Assembly: GCF_000161455.1 (NCBI RefSeq)
Contig: NZ_CM000745.1
Location: 3,294,812 to 3,358,811, forward strand
Source: Bacillus pseudomycoides DSM 12442
GTDB taxonomy: Bacteria > Bacillota > Bacilli > Bacillales > Bacillaceae_G
Length of the DNA stretch: 64,000 bases
Direction of reading: 5' to 3'
Shown here: in pieces, positions 1 to 9,628 of the stretch
Layout: each line of letters opens with the position of its first letter
Numbering within the stretch: the stretch's first letter is position 1
Position numbers and translations under genes: made by a program
The notes under the pieces: model-generated
Database searches by the model: none
What the model was told of the DNA's origin: nothing
The model's input: only the letters and a program-made list of their open reading frames with translations

Positions 1-1025
1 AAATATGCATTTAATGCATCTACTTGACCGTCCGTTAAGTTGCCATATTTACCAGTCATTTTATTTCCTGGCTTCATATTTTCAGGATCCTTTAACCATT
101 TTTTTACGTTTTCTTCATTATTTTCAGCAATGCCGGCAACCATATCGCGATCAGCAAAGTTTGCTAGGTTTGGTGCGATACGTGCAGAAGGTGGTCTACT
201 ATCATTTGATCCAGTTGCATGACAACCAATACAGCTTTTGTTGAATATTTCTTGACCTTCTTGTTCTTTTGGAGAAGAAACTTCCTTCTTACCATCAAGT
301 TTCTTCATATCAGCAATCCAATCTTTGTACTCGCTTTCATCAAGAGCCTTTACTTTAAATTGCATTAAAGAATGTGATGGGCCACAAAATTCTGTACAAA
401 AACCATTATAAGTTCCTGATTTATCTGCCTTTAACCACATTTTATTGACATTATCCGTATTCGTATCCATTTTCCCAGCTAAAGATGGGACCCAAAACGA
501 ATGTTTAATGTCAGCACCTTTCAAATTCAAATATACTTTTTTACCTGTGGGGATAACTAGGTCTTGCGAAGTTACTATCTTTTCTGATTTATAAGAAAAT
601 TCCCACCAATAAAGATTCGCTGTTACATCAACAACGATTGTGTCTTTATCAATATTCTTTTTCTCCATCGCACTTACATCAGCAAGTTTGAATGTATATG
701 TAACAGTTGGAACAGCCAATATCAGCAAAAGAATAATCGGAATGACTGTCCATATAATTTCTAGTTTGTGATTTCCTTCAACTTGCTTTGGGATATAATC
801 TTCTTGACCCTTCTTTTGTCGGAAACGCACAATTACATACAAGAAAATAATAGTAACTACAAGTACGACACCTACCATAATTGCACTTGCTAACAAGAGT
901 AAATCATATTGCATTTTTGCTACTTCACCTTGCGGAATTAAAGTAGATTGAAAGGCTTTACCGCATCCCCCTAACAGTAAAGCCAGCAGTGAAACGAATG
1001 AAAGCAGTCGCCACTGTTTCTTCAT
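1..1025 (-). CDS. ctaC: Cytochrome c oxidase subunit II, 3' end cut by window edge
   Basis: Subunit II of the caa3-type oxidase; it carries CuA and a fused cytochrome c domain and passes electrons from cytochrome c to subunit I on the outer face of the membrane. About 341 codons are present; the stop lies beyond base 1. The N-terminus has a lipobox (LLGGC, Cys21), followed by two membrane segments, then the CuA motif FCTEFCGPSH, and near the C-terminus a heme c site CIGCH encoded at 219-233. The fused CxxCH domain distinguishes caa3 from quinol oxidases. It follows ctaB by about 96 bases in the same direction, as in B. subtilis, so ctaB-ctaC is probably one transcript. Confidence 0.95.
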   Translation of the reverse strand, partial: MKKQWRLLSFVSLLALLLGGCGKAFQSTLIPQGEVAKMQYDLLLLASAIMVGVVLVVTIIFLYVIVRFRQKKGQEDYIPKQVEGNHKLEIIWTVIPIILLLILAVPTVTYTFKLADVSAMEKKNIDKDTIVVDVTANLYWWEFSYKSEKIVTSQDLVIPTGKKVYLNLKGADIKHSFWVPSLAGKMDTNTDNVNKMWLKADKSGTYNGFCTEFCGPSHSLMQFKVKALDESEYKDWIADMKKLDGKKEVSSPKEQEGQEIFNKSCIGCHATGSNDSRPPSARIAPNLANFADRDMVAGIAENNEENVKKWLKDPENMKPGNKMTGKYGNLTDGQVDALNAY

Positions 1026-1121
1026 ACAAACAACCCCCACTTTCTTTGTGAATTAGATTGTACTTTATTTATAGTAAGTAAAGTAAATCTCAACGTAAAG
1101 AAATCCCCTCATGTCGTTGTC

Positions 1122-2048
1122 TTAGAAGAATGTAACTACAATCATTGACACAAATAAGATTGTCAAGTAATTCAAGGAGTAGACAAACATTTGTACGGAC
1201 CATTTTATGTCATCCTTCTTACGGAATCCATAGAATCCTAATACGATCCATCCAATGTTAAGCAATGTTGCAATTACCATAAATGTTACTCCCAGTCCAC
1301 TCATATAAAATGGTAATGGTAATAAACATACTGTCCAAATCATGATTTGACGTTTTGTAATATCAAATCCATGTACAACAGGAAGCATGGGAATACCTGC
1401 ATTTCGATATTCATCAACACGTTTCATCGCTAACGCGAGGAAATGTGGGATTTGCCAAATAAACATAATTAAAAATAGCATCCAAGCAATTGGATGATCT
1501 AAACTAGGATCAACTGCTGCCCAACCAATTAAAGGTGGAACTGCTCCAGATACACTACCTACTACTGTATTAAGTGTATATGCTCGTTTTGTCCATAATG
1601 AATACAAAACAACGTATGTGAAAGCACCGATGAAACCTATAATTGCTGCCATTGGTGTTGTAAATAACAAGAATACAAAACCAAGAAGCAATAAAGTCAT
1701 ACCTAATGTTAACGCAAAACCAGGTTTATATTTTCCTGTTACTGTCGGACGATTTTTTGTCCGTTCCATTAAGTGATCGATATCCCGATCAATATAGTTA
1801 TTCAAGCTACATGATCCTGCCATAATTAAAGCCGAGCCGACAATTGTAAAGAACATTTTATCCAAATGGTTAACAGCATTTAATCCATTAAAATGTAAAG
1901 CCAACCAAAATCCTGTAAATACCGTAAGTGTATTCGAGTTTACAATCCCCATCTTAACGAGCGCTAATAAATCTTGTACACGTGTTGTTTCCGGCACATT
2001 TGTTATAGCTGACTCATCATGCAGCTCACTTGTTGCATGGTTCATCAT
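1122..2048 (-). CDS. ctaB: Protoheme IX farnesyltransferase (heme O synthase)
   Basis: Integral membrane prenyltransferase that attaches a farnesyl group to heme B to give heme O, the precursor of heme A for the oxidase encoded next to it. The 308-residue product shows the UbiA-type aspartate motif NYIDRDID (about residue 104) and the later segment KRVDEYRNAGIPMLP, with seven to nine hydrophobic segments, which is normal for the family. An AGGGGG ribosome site precedes tandem ATG codons, so the true start may be the second. It is divergent from ctaA, and the two enzymes act in sequence. Confidence 0.96.
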   Translation of the reverse strand: MMNHATSELHDESAITNVPETTRVQDLLALVKMGIVNSNTLTVFTGFWLALHFNGLNAVNHLDKMFFTIVGSALIMAGSCSLNNYIDRDIDHLMERTKNRPTVTGKYKPGFALTLGMTLLLLGFVFLLFTTPMAAIIGFIGAFTYVVLYSLWTKRAYTLNTVVGSVSGAVPPLIGWAAVDPSLDHPIAWMLFLIMFIWQIPHFLALAMKRVDEYRNAGIPMLPVVHGFDITKRQIMIWTVCLLPLPFYMSGLGVTFMVIATLLNIGWIVLGFYGFRKKDDIKWSVQMFVYSLNYLTILFVSMIVVTFF

Positions 2049-2545
2049 TTCAACCCCCTCTTAAAACTTTCATCCTTCTTTCGCGTCTTTACTTTACAAA
2101 AGTATTACGCTTCTATATAGCAATATTATTACAGTAGAAATGTTGTTTTCTCACTCTACTACTAATCTACGCTCATACTCGAGTATATTAAATCATATTT
2201 CCCTAACAATTTGTGAAGAAAACGTGAACTTTTTGTGTCGGATAACAAAAAAGTTTCTCCCATTACTTCCTAATCATAACATGAGGTTACCTTCTATAAT
2301 AAACTATTTTGTCATATTTAGCATATATTCTTCCCATTTCTTTTTATAACAGAAATGATTTCTCCTAAAATATGTAATTAAAATCCCGTTTTTTTCTTAT
2401 TCCAAACTCTTTATCCCCTCTCTCCATTTCTTTGCTATTTTATTATTTTTTATATATCATAGGACTGTAGCGCGTTTTGTTCTATAAAATTGATGGAATG
2501 AAAATATTTCGCAATAACTTCATAACAGAAAGATGGTGAAACAGA
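2049..2545. promoter_or_regulatory. Divergent ctaB/ctaA intergenic region
   Basis: This 497-base AT-rich gap must hold the promoters for both heme genes. It contains TTTGTGAA at 2210-2217 and TTTTGTGT at 2231-2238, which resemble the ResD half-site TTTGTGAAT of B. subtilis, where ResDE controls ctaA. I see no credible gene in it. The operator assignment is inference only. Confidence 0.35.
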
Positions 2546-3493
2546 TTGCAACGCTTTATTAAATGGTTAGCAGTCATTACAAGCCTCGACTTACTAGGGG
2601 TTTTATTAGGAGGGGCTTTAGTTACAAAAACAGGTTCAGGTCAAGGATGCGGTAAATCCTGGCCACTTTGTAATGGTGAACTCGTTCCCTCTAATCTATC
2701 AATGGAAACGATTATTGAACTAAGTCACCGCTTAACATCCGGATCGGCAGGGATTCTCGTTACACTTCTTTGTATCCTATCCTGGAAATATTATAAACAT
2801 GTACGTGAAACAAAAACGCTAGCTGTTTTATCTTTCGTATTTTTAGTGGCACAAGCACTCATGGGAGCTGCCGCAGTTGTTTGGGGACAAGTACCTGCTG
2901 TATTAGCTATTCATTTTGGTATTTCTTTAATTTCGTTTGCTTCTGTCATTTTACTAACGTGCCTTATTTTTGAAATCGACAAAAAATTCGATGCACGTTC
3001 TCTCATCATGGACAAAAAAATGAAATTTCATATTTACGGTGTAACAATTTACAGTTATATTGTCGTCTATACAGGAGCTTTAGTACGTCACGAGCGTGCA
3101 AGTTTAGCTTGTCCAGACTTTCCACTTTGTAGTAAAAACAGACCATGGCCTACTCAATTGCATGAATGGGTTCAAATGGGACACAGGGTTGCCGCAATAT
3201 TAATATTTGCTTGGATCCTATACGCAATGATTGTTGCTATTCGTCACTATAAACAGCACCAGGTTGTATATTGGGGATGGATTATCTCATTTATTCTCGT
3301 TACACTTCAAGCAGTTGTTGGTATTTTAGTCGTTTATACTAATGCAAGTTTATCAATGGCATTGTTACATTCACTCTTTATTTCTTGTCTCTTTGCTGTA
3401 TTATGCTATTTAGTCATGTTAGGTACACGAAGCACAGCAAATGCAAAAGAGGCACACCCATCAACTACAACGCAAAATAAACAATCGTTTTAA
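2546..3493 (+). CDS. ctaA: Heme A synthase
   Basis: Converts heme O to heme A by oxidising a methyl group to a formyl group, in the membrane. The 315-residue product has eight hydrophobic segments in two similar halves. The extracytoplasmic cysteine pair C35 and C42 (GSGQGCGKSWPLC) is present, followed by the ELSHR heme-ligand segment (E58, H61); a second pair occurs in LACPDFPLC, then the HEWVQMGHR motif. The start is TTG, which gives the family's usual N-terminus; the ribosome site is only moderate. It is divergent from ctaB and convergent with pycA. Confidence 0.95.
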   Translation: MQRFIKWLAVITSLDLLGVLLGGALVTKTGSGQGCGKSWPLCNGELVPSNLSMETIIELSHRLTSGSAGILVTLLCILSWKYYKHVRETKTLAVLSFVFLVAQALMGAAAVVWGQVPAVLAIHFGISLISFASVILLTCLIFEIDKKFDARSLIMDKKMKFHIYGVTIYSYIVVYTGALVRHERASLACPDFPLCSKNRPWPTQLHEWVQMGHRVAAILIFAWILYAMIVAIRHYKQHQVVYWGWIISFILVTLQAVVGILVVYTNASLSMALLHSLFISCLFAVLCYLVMLGTRSTANAKEAHPSTTTQNKQSF

Positions 3494-3524
3494 TAACTTG
3501 CCACTGTGGCAAGTTATTATTTTT
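3492..3524 (+). terminator. ctaA terminator
   Basis: A perfect 13-bp inverted repeat (AATAACTTGCCAC and its complement) is followed by ATTTTT directly after the ctaA stop. Confidence 0.85.
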
Positions 3525-3528
3525 ATAT

Positions 3529-3566
3529 AAAGAAAAGAGCTGCCTTCAAGCAACTCTTTTCTTTAT
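3529..3566 (-). terminator. pycA terminator
   Basis: On the minus strand, the AAAGAAAAGAG stem with its complement and a T-rich tail lies just past the pycA stop. It is separate from the ctaA hairpin, so the convergent genes each have their own terminator. Confidence 0.75.
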
Positions 3567-3568
3567 TA

Positions 3569-6500
3569 TTATTGTTCTAGTTCAATAAGTAAATCGCCTG
3601 TTTGAATCGCATCTCCATCTTTTACATATACTTTCTTCACTTTTCCATTGAATGGCGCCTGAACCGTCGTTTCCATCTTCATCGCTTCTGTAATTGCCAT
3701 GGAATCGCCTTTTTTCACTTCATCACCTTCATTTACAACAACTTTAATGACCGTTCCCGGCATTGTTGCACTAATATGATTTGGATTCTCACGATTCCCT
3801 TTCACACGCTGCGCGACTGTTGATTTAACACCTTCATCTTTCACAACAATTTCACGCGGTTGCCCGTTAAATTCAAAGTAAAGTACACGTGTCCCATCTG
3901 GTTGTGGTTCACCAATTGATACTAATTTAACCATTAATGTTTTACCACGTTCAATTTCCACACCAATTTCTTCACCAAGCCTCATACCATAGAAGAATGT
4001 TGGCGTATCGAGTACAGACACGTTTCCATAAAGCCCAGCGACTTTTTCATAATCCATAAATACTTTTGGATATAATGCATATGCAACAACATCAAAAATC
4101 GTTACTTCACGTCCAAGTTTATGGAACAACTCTTCTTTTAAAGCATCGAAGTCCACTGGTTCTAACAATTCCCCTGGTCTTACTGTTAATGGCTCTTTCC
4201 CTTTTAAAATGATTTTTTGTAATTCTTTCGGGAAGCCACCATATGGTTGTCCAAGATCTCCAGAGAACATTTCCACAACAGAACCTGGGAAATCTAAAGA
4301 ATGTCCACGCTCAAAAATGTCTTGTTCTGTAAGGTGATTTTGTACCATAAATAGCGCCATGTCGCCAACAACTTTTGATGATGGTGTTACTTTTACAATA
4401 TCACCAAACATATCATTTACACGGCGATACATCACTTTCACTTCATCAAATCGGTCTCCTAAACCAACTGCTTTCGCTTGTTGTTGAAGGTTACTATATT
4501 GGCCACCTGGCATTTCATGCATATATACCTCTGTATGAGGTGCATTCATACCACTTTCAAATGGTGCATAATATTTACGAACATCCTCCCAGTAATGTGA
4601 AAGTTTTTCTAATGAATTCACATTAACATCTGGTTGTCTTTCATTTCCACCTAGCGCATAATATAACGTATTTGCACTTGGTTGTGATGTTAGACCTGCC
4701 ATTGAGCTTACAGCTACATCGACAATATCAACACCTGCTTCAATTGCTTTCGTATACGTTAAAACACCATTTCCACTTGTATCATGCGTATGAAGGTGAA
4801 TCGGAATCGATACCGTTTCTTTTAAAGCAGAAACTAAATCATAGGCTGCATTTGGTTTTAATAATCCAGCCATATCTTTAATACCTAGAATATGTGCTCC
4901 TGACGCTTCCAATTCTTTCGCTAAGTTTTTATAATAATTTAAGTCATATTTACTGCGCATTGGGTCATGGATATCCCCTGTATAACACATTGTTGCCTCT
5001 GCAATTTTGCCACTCTCTCTTACAGCATCAATTGCAACTCTCATACCTTCCACCCAGTTTAAGCTATCAAAAATACGGAATACATCGATACCAGCTTGCG
5101 CTGAACATTCTACAAATTTTTGAATTAAATTATCTGGATAGTTTTTATAACCAACCGCATTTGATGAACGAAGAAGCATTTGGAATAAAACATTTGGCAT
5201 TCTTTCACGAAGTTCTAATAATCGTTCCCATGGATCTTCTTTTAAGAAACGATACGCAACATCAAACGTTGCACCGCCCCACATTTCCGCTGAGAATAAA
5301 TTCGGTAACATTCTAGCTGTCGGTTCAGCAATTTGGTTTAAATCTTTTGTACGAATCCGTGTTGCAAGTAATGATTGGTGTGCATCTCGGAATGTTGTAT
5401 CTGTTAAAAGTACACGTTTTTGATCTTGCACCCATTTTACTAATCCATCCGCTCCGCGTTCGTCTAAAATTTGTTTTGTTCCATCTTGAATCGATTCATA
5501 ATGTTTTACATTTGGTATACGTGCATCTGGGAAAATTGGCTTCTCTTTCTTCCCTACTCCTGGGAAACCATTTACTGTTACCGTACCAACATAACTTAAC
5601 ATCTTTGTTCCACGATCTTTACGTTTTGGAAACACGAACAGTTCAGGTGATGCATCAATAAATGACGTATCATATTCCCCTGACAAGAAGTTTTTATGTT
5701 TTACTACATTCTCTAAGAATGGAATGTTTGTTTTAATCCCACGAATACGAAACTCTTTTAAGTTGCGCTCCATTTTCGCAGCTGCTTGTTCAAATGTAAG
5801 CGCCCAAGTTGTTACTTTTACAAGTAATGAATCATAGTACGGTGTAATAACAGCCCCTTGGAAACTGTTACCTGTGTCAAGACGAACGCCAAAACCACCA
5901 CCAGAACGATACGCCATAATTTTCCCTGTATCAGGCATAAAATTATTAAGCGGATCTTCTGTTGTTACACGAGATTGAATCGCATAACCATGCACAATAA
6001 CGTCTTCTTGTTTTGGTATACTTACGATTGGGCTATGTAAAGCGTGTCCATCTGCAATTAAAATTTGTGACTGAACAATATCAATGCCTGTAATCATCTC
6101 TGTAATTGTATGTTCTACTTGAACACGTGGATTTACTTCAATGAAATAAAAGTCATCGCCTTTTACAAGGAACTCAACCGTACCAGCATTTAAATAATTT
6201 ACATTTTTCGTTAACTGTACCGCTGCTTCACAAATACGATGACGAAGATCATCTGAAAGTGACACGCTTGGCGCAATTTCAACTACTTTTTGATGACGAC
6301 GTTGTACAGAGCAATCACGCTCATATAAATGCACAACATTTCCTTCTTCATCTGCTAATATTTGAACTTCTATATGTTTAGGTTTTTCAACGAATTTTTC
6401 AACATACACTTCATCATTACCAAAAGCTGCTTTCGCTTCTGATTTTGCACGATCATAAGATTCTTTTAATTCATCACCGCTACGTACAATACGCATACCG

Positions 6501-7015
6501 CGGCCACCACCACCAAGTGATGCTTTAATAATTATCGGGTAATCATACTTCTTAGCAAACTCTTCAACTTCTTCTAGTGAATTAATAGGTCCATCGCTGC
6601 CCGGAATAACTGGAATATTTGCTAATTGCGCTTGTGTTCTTGCTTTTACTTTATCTCCAAACATATCTAAATGTTTGCTCTTTGGTCCGATAAAGATAAT
6701 TCCTTCTTCTTCACAACGTCTAGCAAATTGGATATTTTCTGACAAGAAACCATATCCAGGGTGAATTGCATCCACGTGATTGCTTTTTGCAATCTCAATA
6801 ATACCTTCAATATCAAGGTAAGCATCGATTGGTTTTTTGCCTTCTCCCACTAAATAAGATTCATCCGCTTTATAGCGATGGTAAGAACCGCTATCCTCTT
6901 TTGAATAAATTGCAACTGTATTTAATCCAAGTTCTGAACAAGCTCGGAATACACGAATTGCAATTTCTCCACGGTTAGCTACTAAAACTTTTTGAATACG
7001 TTGCAGCTTTGTCAT
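3569..7015 (-). CDS. pycA: Pyruvate carboxylase
   Basis: Biotin- and ATP-dependent carboxylation of pyruvate to oxaloacetate, the main anaplerotic reaction. The 1148 residues match the usual full-length tetrameric enzyme: biotin carboxylase with the glycine-rich ATP-grasp loop KASLGGGGRGMR, a carboxyltransferase domain starting near residue 530 (LLTDTTFRDAHQS), the PYC/OADA linker, and a C-terminal biotinyl domain with EAMKMET, putting the biotin lysine near K1113. In B. subtilis this enzyme is reported to be controlled by the c-di-AMP sensor DarB, whose homologue lies at 41.7-42.1 kb. Two candidate promoters and two CcpN-like boxes lie upstream. Confidence 0.97.
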   Translation of the reverse strand: MTKLQRIQKVLVANRGEIAIRVFRACSELGLNTVAIYSKEDSGSYHRYKADESYLVGEGKKPIDAYLDIEGIIEIAKSNHVDAIHPGYGFLSENIQFARRCEEEGIIFIGPKSKHLDMFGDKVKARTQAQLANIPVIPGSDGPINSLEEVEEFAKKYDYPIIIKASLGGGGRGMRIVRSGDELKESYDRAKSEAKAAFGNDEVYVEKFVEKPKHIEVQILADEEGNVVHLYERDCSVQRRHQKVVEIAPSVSLSDDLRHRICEAAVQLTKNVNYLNAGTVEFLVKGDDFYFIEVNPRVQVEHTITEMITGIDIVQSQILIADGHALHSPIVSIPKQEDVIVHGYAIQSRVTTEDPLNNFMPDTGKIMAYRSGGGFGVRLDTGNSFQGAVITPYYDSLLVKVTTWALTFEQAAAKMERNLKEFRIRGIKTNIPFLENVVKHKNFLSGEYDTSFIDASPELFVFPKRKDRGTKMLSYVGTVTVNGFPGVGKKEKPIFPDARIPNVKHYESIQDGTKQILDERGADGLVKWVQDQKRVLLTDTTFRDAHQSLLATRIRTKDLNQIAEPTARMLPNLFSAEMWGGATFDVAYRFLKEDPWERLLELRERMPNVLFQMLLRSSNAVGYKNYPDNLIQKFVECSAQAGIDVFRIFDSLNWVEGMRVAIDAVRESGKIAEATMCYTGDIHDPMRSKYDLNYYKNLAKELEASGAHILGIKDMAGLLKPNAAYDLVSALKETVSIPIHLHTHDTSGNGVLTYTKAIEAGVDIVDVAVSSMAGLTSQPSANTLYYALGGNERQPDVNVNSLEKLSHYWEDVRKYYAPFESGMNAPHTEVYMHEMPGGQYSNLQQQAKAVGLGDRFDEVKVMYRRVNDMFGDIVKVTPSSKVVGDMALFMVQNHLTEQDIFERGHSLDFPGSVVEMFSGDLGQPYGGFPKELQKIILKGKEPLTVRPGELLEPVDFDALKEELFHKLGREVTIFDVVAYALYPKVFMDYEKVAGLYGNVSVLDTPTFFYGMRLGEEIGVEIERGKTLMVKLVSIGEPQPDGTRVLYFEFNGQPREIVVKDEGVKSTVAQRVKGNRENPNHISATMPGTVIKVVVNEGDEVKKGDSMAITEAMKMETTVQAPFNGKVKKVYVKDGDAIQTGDLLIELEQ

Positions 7016-7135
7016 GATTTTCCCCCTCTACTTTCCTACCACTTTAGAGATTAAATAGGTACACGCTCTAAAAGCGTGAAGTTCTTCACTTTCTTTTCTA
7101 AACTATACTCGGAAAGCTTCACCTTATTTTTATAC

Positions 7136-7164
7136 ATCATACCTTATTTTTTAACAAATGATAA
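7136..7164 (-). promoter_or_regulatory. Candidate pycA promoter, proximal
   Basis: On the minus strand, TTATCA (7159-7164), a 17-base spacer and TATGAT (7136-7141) form a good sigma-A-type promoter about 120 bases upstream of the pycA start. Confidence 0.45.
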
Positions 7165-7193
7165 GTTTTCTGATCAATTTGTTTCACAAAAAT

Positions 7194-7240
7194 AGTATAG
7201 CACAACTCTTCTTTTTCTGACAGTTTTATTGTATAACACA
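7194..7240 (-). promoter_or_regulatory. Candidate pycA promoter, distal, with CcpN-like box
   Basis: Minus-strand CTGTCA (7218-7223), 18-base spacer and extended -10 TGCTATACT. Directly upstream of the -35, TGTGTTATACA (7230-7240, minus strand) fits the published CcpN box TRTGHYATAYW exactly; a one-mismatch copy lies at 7283-7293. Regulation of pycA by CcpN is inference. Confidence 0.4.
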
Positions 7241-7310
7241 TTAAAATATTTATGACACACTATTGTTATTTAAACCAAACAAAGTATAACTTATTAAAAA
7301 ACAACATAAT

Positions 7311-7350
7311 AAAAAGGTTTTGTGTCATCAAACACAAAACCTTTTTATTT
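7311..7350 (-). terminator. ftsW terminator
   Basis: A perfect 15-bp inverted repeat (AAAAAGGTTTTGTGT arm) overlaps the ftsW stop. It separates ftsW from pycA transcriptionally. Confidence 0.85.
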
Positions 7351-8523
7351 CACAACAACAAGATGTGGCTCACCTTGTTGTTTTTTCTCATATATTTCTT
7401 TTTGTTGCTTCTCTTGTCGTTTCACATAACTCCCTAAGTTCAACAATATACCCATTGCAAATAGATTCGCCATTAAAGAACTACCACCATAACTGACAAA
7501 CGGCAAAGGCACACCAGTAAGAGGCATTAGCCCAGACATACCACCAATGTTAACAAACGTTTGCACCCCAAACAGGCTAGCAATACCTATAGCAATTAAA
7601 CTTCCAAATGGATCCTTACACTTTTGAGCAATTCGCAATGCACGAATAATAATAAGTAACAAACTAATTAAAACAATCGCTACACCGACAAAACCAAGTT
7701 CCTCAGATATGATCGCCATAATAAAGTCTGTATGCGGCTCAGGTAAATACCCAAATTTTTGTATACTATTACTAAGTCCTCTACCATTCAGTCCACCTGA
7801 AGCAATTCCAATAAAGGAATTCACCAGCTGAAATCCATCACCCTGTGGATCATCAAATGGATTTAAAAACACCGCAAAACGTGCTTTTTGATAAGGTTTC
7901 AATGCATAATTACCAACTAAGTATAAAAGCGGAATCCATACAATTGTGCTTAATGCAAGACGCTTTATCCACTTGTTAATCGGAATCCCTGAACAAAGAA
8001 ACATAATTCCGACAATACCTATGATTAACAAAACTGTTCCTAAATCATTTTGTTTACGAATTAAAAACAATATTAATCCTATAAACATAATCGTACCTGC
8101 TGATCCCTTCCAAACTGAAGTATCAGTTTCTTGCCTTCTCGCAAAGAAACGCGCGAGTACAATAATGATAGCAATTTTAACAAATTCAGCGGGCTGTATA
8201 CCAAGCACCCATGCTTGCGCACCATTTACTTTCTTTCCAATCAATAATGCTAACGCTAGCAATCCAATACTACCTGTCATCATTAATAACAAAACAATTC
8301 GTTTTCTCCAAACGTGGTACGGAATAGCAACGATAATTCCTAACCCTACGGTTCCAATAGCTAGAGCTAATAATTGCTTATTAAAAAAGAAATCGGCCGG
8401 TTTTTCATGCCTTGTAATTGCTACAATAGAGCTAGAACTGTATACCATTATAACTCCCAGTACACATAAAATAACAAGAGGAAGCAATAATGAATAATCC
8501 ATTGACTTCCATACTTTTTTCAT
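7345..8523 (-). CDS. ftsW: Cell division lipid II polymerase FtsW
   Basis: SEDS-family peptidoglycan glycosyltransferase that polymerises lipid II at the division septum with a partner class B PBP. 392 residues, about ten membrane segments, an extracytoplasmic loop with PHTDFIMAIISEELGF and the family signature GVPLPFVSYGGSS near residue 338. Its position between ylaN and pycA is the ftsW position in B. subtilis, which separates it from the paralogues rodA and spoVE. The start follows an AGAGGA ribosome site. Confidence 0.93.
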   Translation of the reverse strand: MKKVWKSMDYSLLLPLVILCVLGVIMVYSSSSIVAITRHEKPADFFFNKQLLALAIGTVGLGIIVAIPYHVWRKRIVLLLMMTGSIGLLALALLIGKKVNGAQAWVLGIQPAEFVKIAIIIVLARFFARRQETDTSVWKGSAGTIMFIGLILFLIRKQNDLGTVLLIIGIVGIMFLCSGIPINKWIKRLALSTIVWIPLLYLVGNYALKPYQKARFAVFLNPFDDPQGDGFQLVNSFIGIASGGLNGRGLSNSIQKFGYLPEPHTDFIMAIISEELGFVGVAIVLISLLLIIIRALRIAQKCKDPFGSLIAIGIASLFGVQTFVNIGGMSGLMPLTGVPLPFVSYGGSSLMANLFAMGILLNLGSYVKRQEKQQKEIYEKKQQGEPHLVVVK

Positions 8524-8601
8524 TCAATATCCTCTTTCTGTTTTCAGTTTAATTGTTGTATTCCATATGTATTGGAATTCTTCCTGCTTTATTATACAAA
8601 T

Positions 8602-8632
8602 AAAAAGCTCAAACTTAGTCAGTTTGAGCCCC
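8602..8632 (-). terminator. ylaN terminator
   Basis: Minus-strand GCTCAAACT stem-loop followed by a T run, just past the ylaN stop. Confidence 0.8.
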
Positions 8633-8649
8633 CTTATTTGAACCCTTTA

Positions 8650-8934
8650 TTATTGTTTGTTTGTAAATGCTTCATGAAGTGCTGATAATTCCCGTTCGAG
8701 CTCTCCTAACATTTCTTTCCCTTGCTCTTCTGTAATAAGACCAAGACGAACCGCAAAGTCAACTTCACGGGATAGTCCAAACATTTGCGTGTCCAACACT
8801 TCTTCATATAATGGACATTGCGGCATCGTAAGGTGGTCCATTTGCACCTTAATAAGTCTTAAAATCTTCTCCGCATCCGCTTTTAGAAGGGCAAGTGCCT
8901 TTTCCTGATGATTTGCTACTGTCTCAGACGCCAA
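8650..8934 (-). CDS. ylaN: YlaN/Fpa family iron-dependent Fur antirepressor
   Basis: 94-residue helical cytoplasmic protein of the DUF1507 family, closely resembling B. subtilis YlaN. In B. subtilis and Staphylococcus aureus the protein (also called Fpa) has been reported to bind iron(II) and relieve Fur repression; it is essential under low iron. There are no membrane segments; the conserved run MPQCPLYEEVLDTQMFG is visible. It sits upstream of ftsW in the same direction but a terminator follows it, so it is probably its own unit. Confidence 0.9.
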   Translation of the reverse strand: MASETVANHQEKALALLKADAEKILRLIKVQMDHLTMPQCPLYEEVLDTQMFGLSREVDFAVRLGLITEEQGKEMLGELERELSALHEAFTNKQ

Positions 8935-9087
8935 ATTGATTCCCTCCGTTTCCGTCCTACTCTTCTATCCTATCTATTAATATTAGCGATAGTTTTAATA
9001 AATTGCAATAGAAACATTTTTTGTGACAATCGTGTCTAATGCTATTATACTGAAAAGTGGGAGCATAATACAAATGGGGGAACAACA

Positions 9088-9585
9088 ATGAGTGAAATTT
9101 TATTTATAAATGGAAAAGTACGCTTTCCGATCACACTTGACCCAAGCGTTTGGATTTTTGATGATCGAAAAGTAGATTTAACAACTTACTTCACCGAAAC
9201 GAAAGAAGAAAAATCAGAATTAGAAGACTATCTCAAGCACACTTCCGAACATTGGGATCGTGAAATCCGTGATGGTGCCGCTTTTCCACCTATTCAAAAA
9301 AGCGTAAAAAAATTTAAAAAGGAACAGCTTATTACAGGAACGTTTGGCATACCACTTCATCCCTTTTTCAAAAATGCTGAAATTACAGCTGAAGCAACAC
9401 ATGTTGAAATCCACACATTGCATGATTCAATCACACTTTCATTAGAAGAAGCAAACAATGTTATTCTTGGATTTTCAAAAGATGGAAAACCATTACGAGA
9501 AGATGGACCTGTCCACCTTTACTTTGGTGACGGCTCTAATATAAACAATCCAATTCGAAATATCCGTAAGTTTACAATTATTTAA
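9088..9585 (+). CDS. ylaL: YlaL-like conserved protein of unknown function
   Basis: 165-residue soluble protein, no signal peptide. It strongly resembles B. subtilis YlaL as I remember it: N-terminal DPSVWIFDDRK, central FPPIQKSVKKFKKE and the C-terminal GKPLREDGPVHLYFGDG. Its place next to ylaN and ylaK supports the assignment. Function is not known to me. A GGGGGAACAACA ribosome site precedes the ATG. It is a single-gene unit ended by its own hairpin. Confidence 0.75.
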   Translation: MSEILFINGKVRFPITLDPSVWIFDDRKVDLTTYFTETKEEKSELEDYLKHTSEHWDREIRDGAAFPPIQKSVKKFKKEQLITGTFGIPLHPFFKNAEITAEATHVEIHTLHDSITLSLEEANNVILGFSKDGKPLREDGPVHLYFGDGSNINNPIRNIRKFTII

Positions 9586-9617
9586 AAAAGGAGTAGGCAA
9601 AAGCCACTCCTTTTTTT
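9585..9617 (+). terminator. ylaL terminator
   Basis: AAAAAGGAGT stem, short loop, ACTCC and a seven-T tail immediately after the stop. Confidence 0.85.
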
Positions 9618-9628
9618 CCACTCTTTGC

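Noticed and set aside
4894..5316. 140-codon frame on the plus strand
   Set aside because: Antisense to pycA; no ribosome site and composition typical of a shadow frame.
7946..8497. 183-codon frame on the plus strand
   Set aside because: It is antisense to ftsW, with no ribosome site and no recognisable domain.
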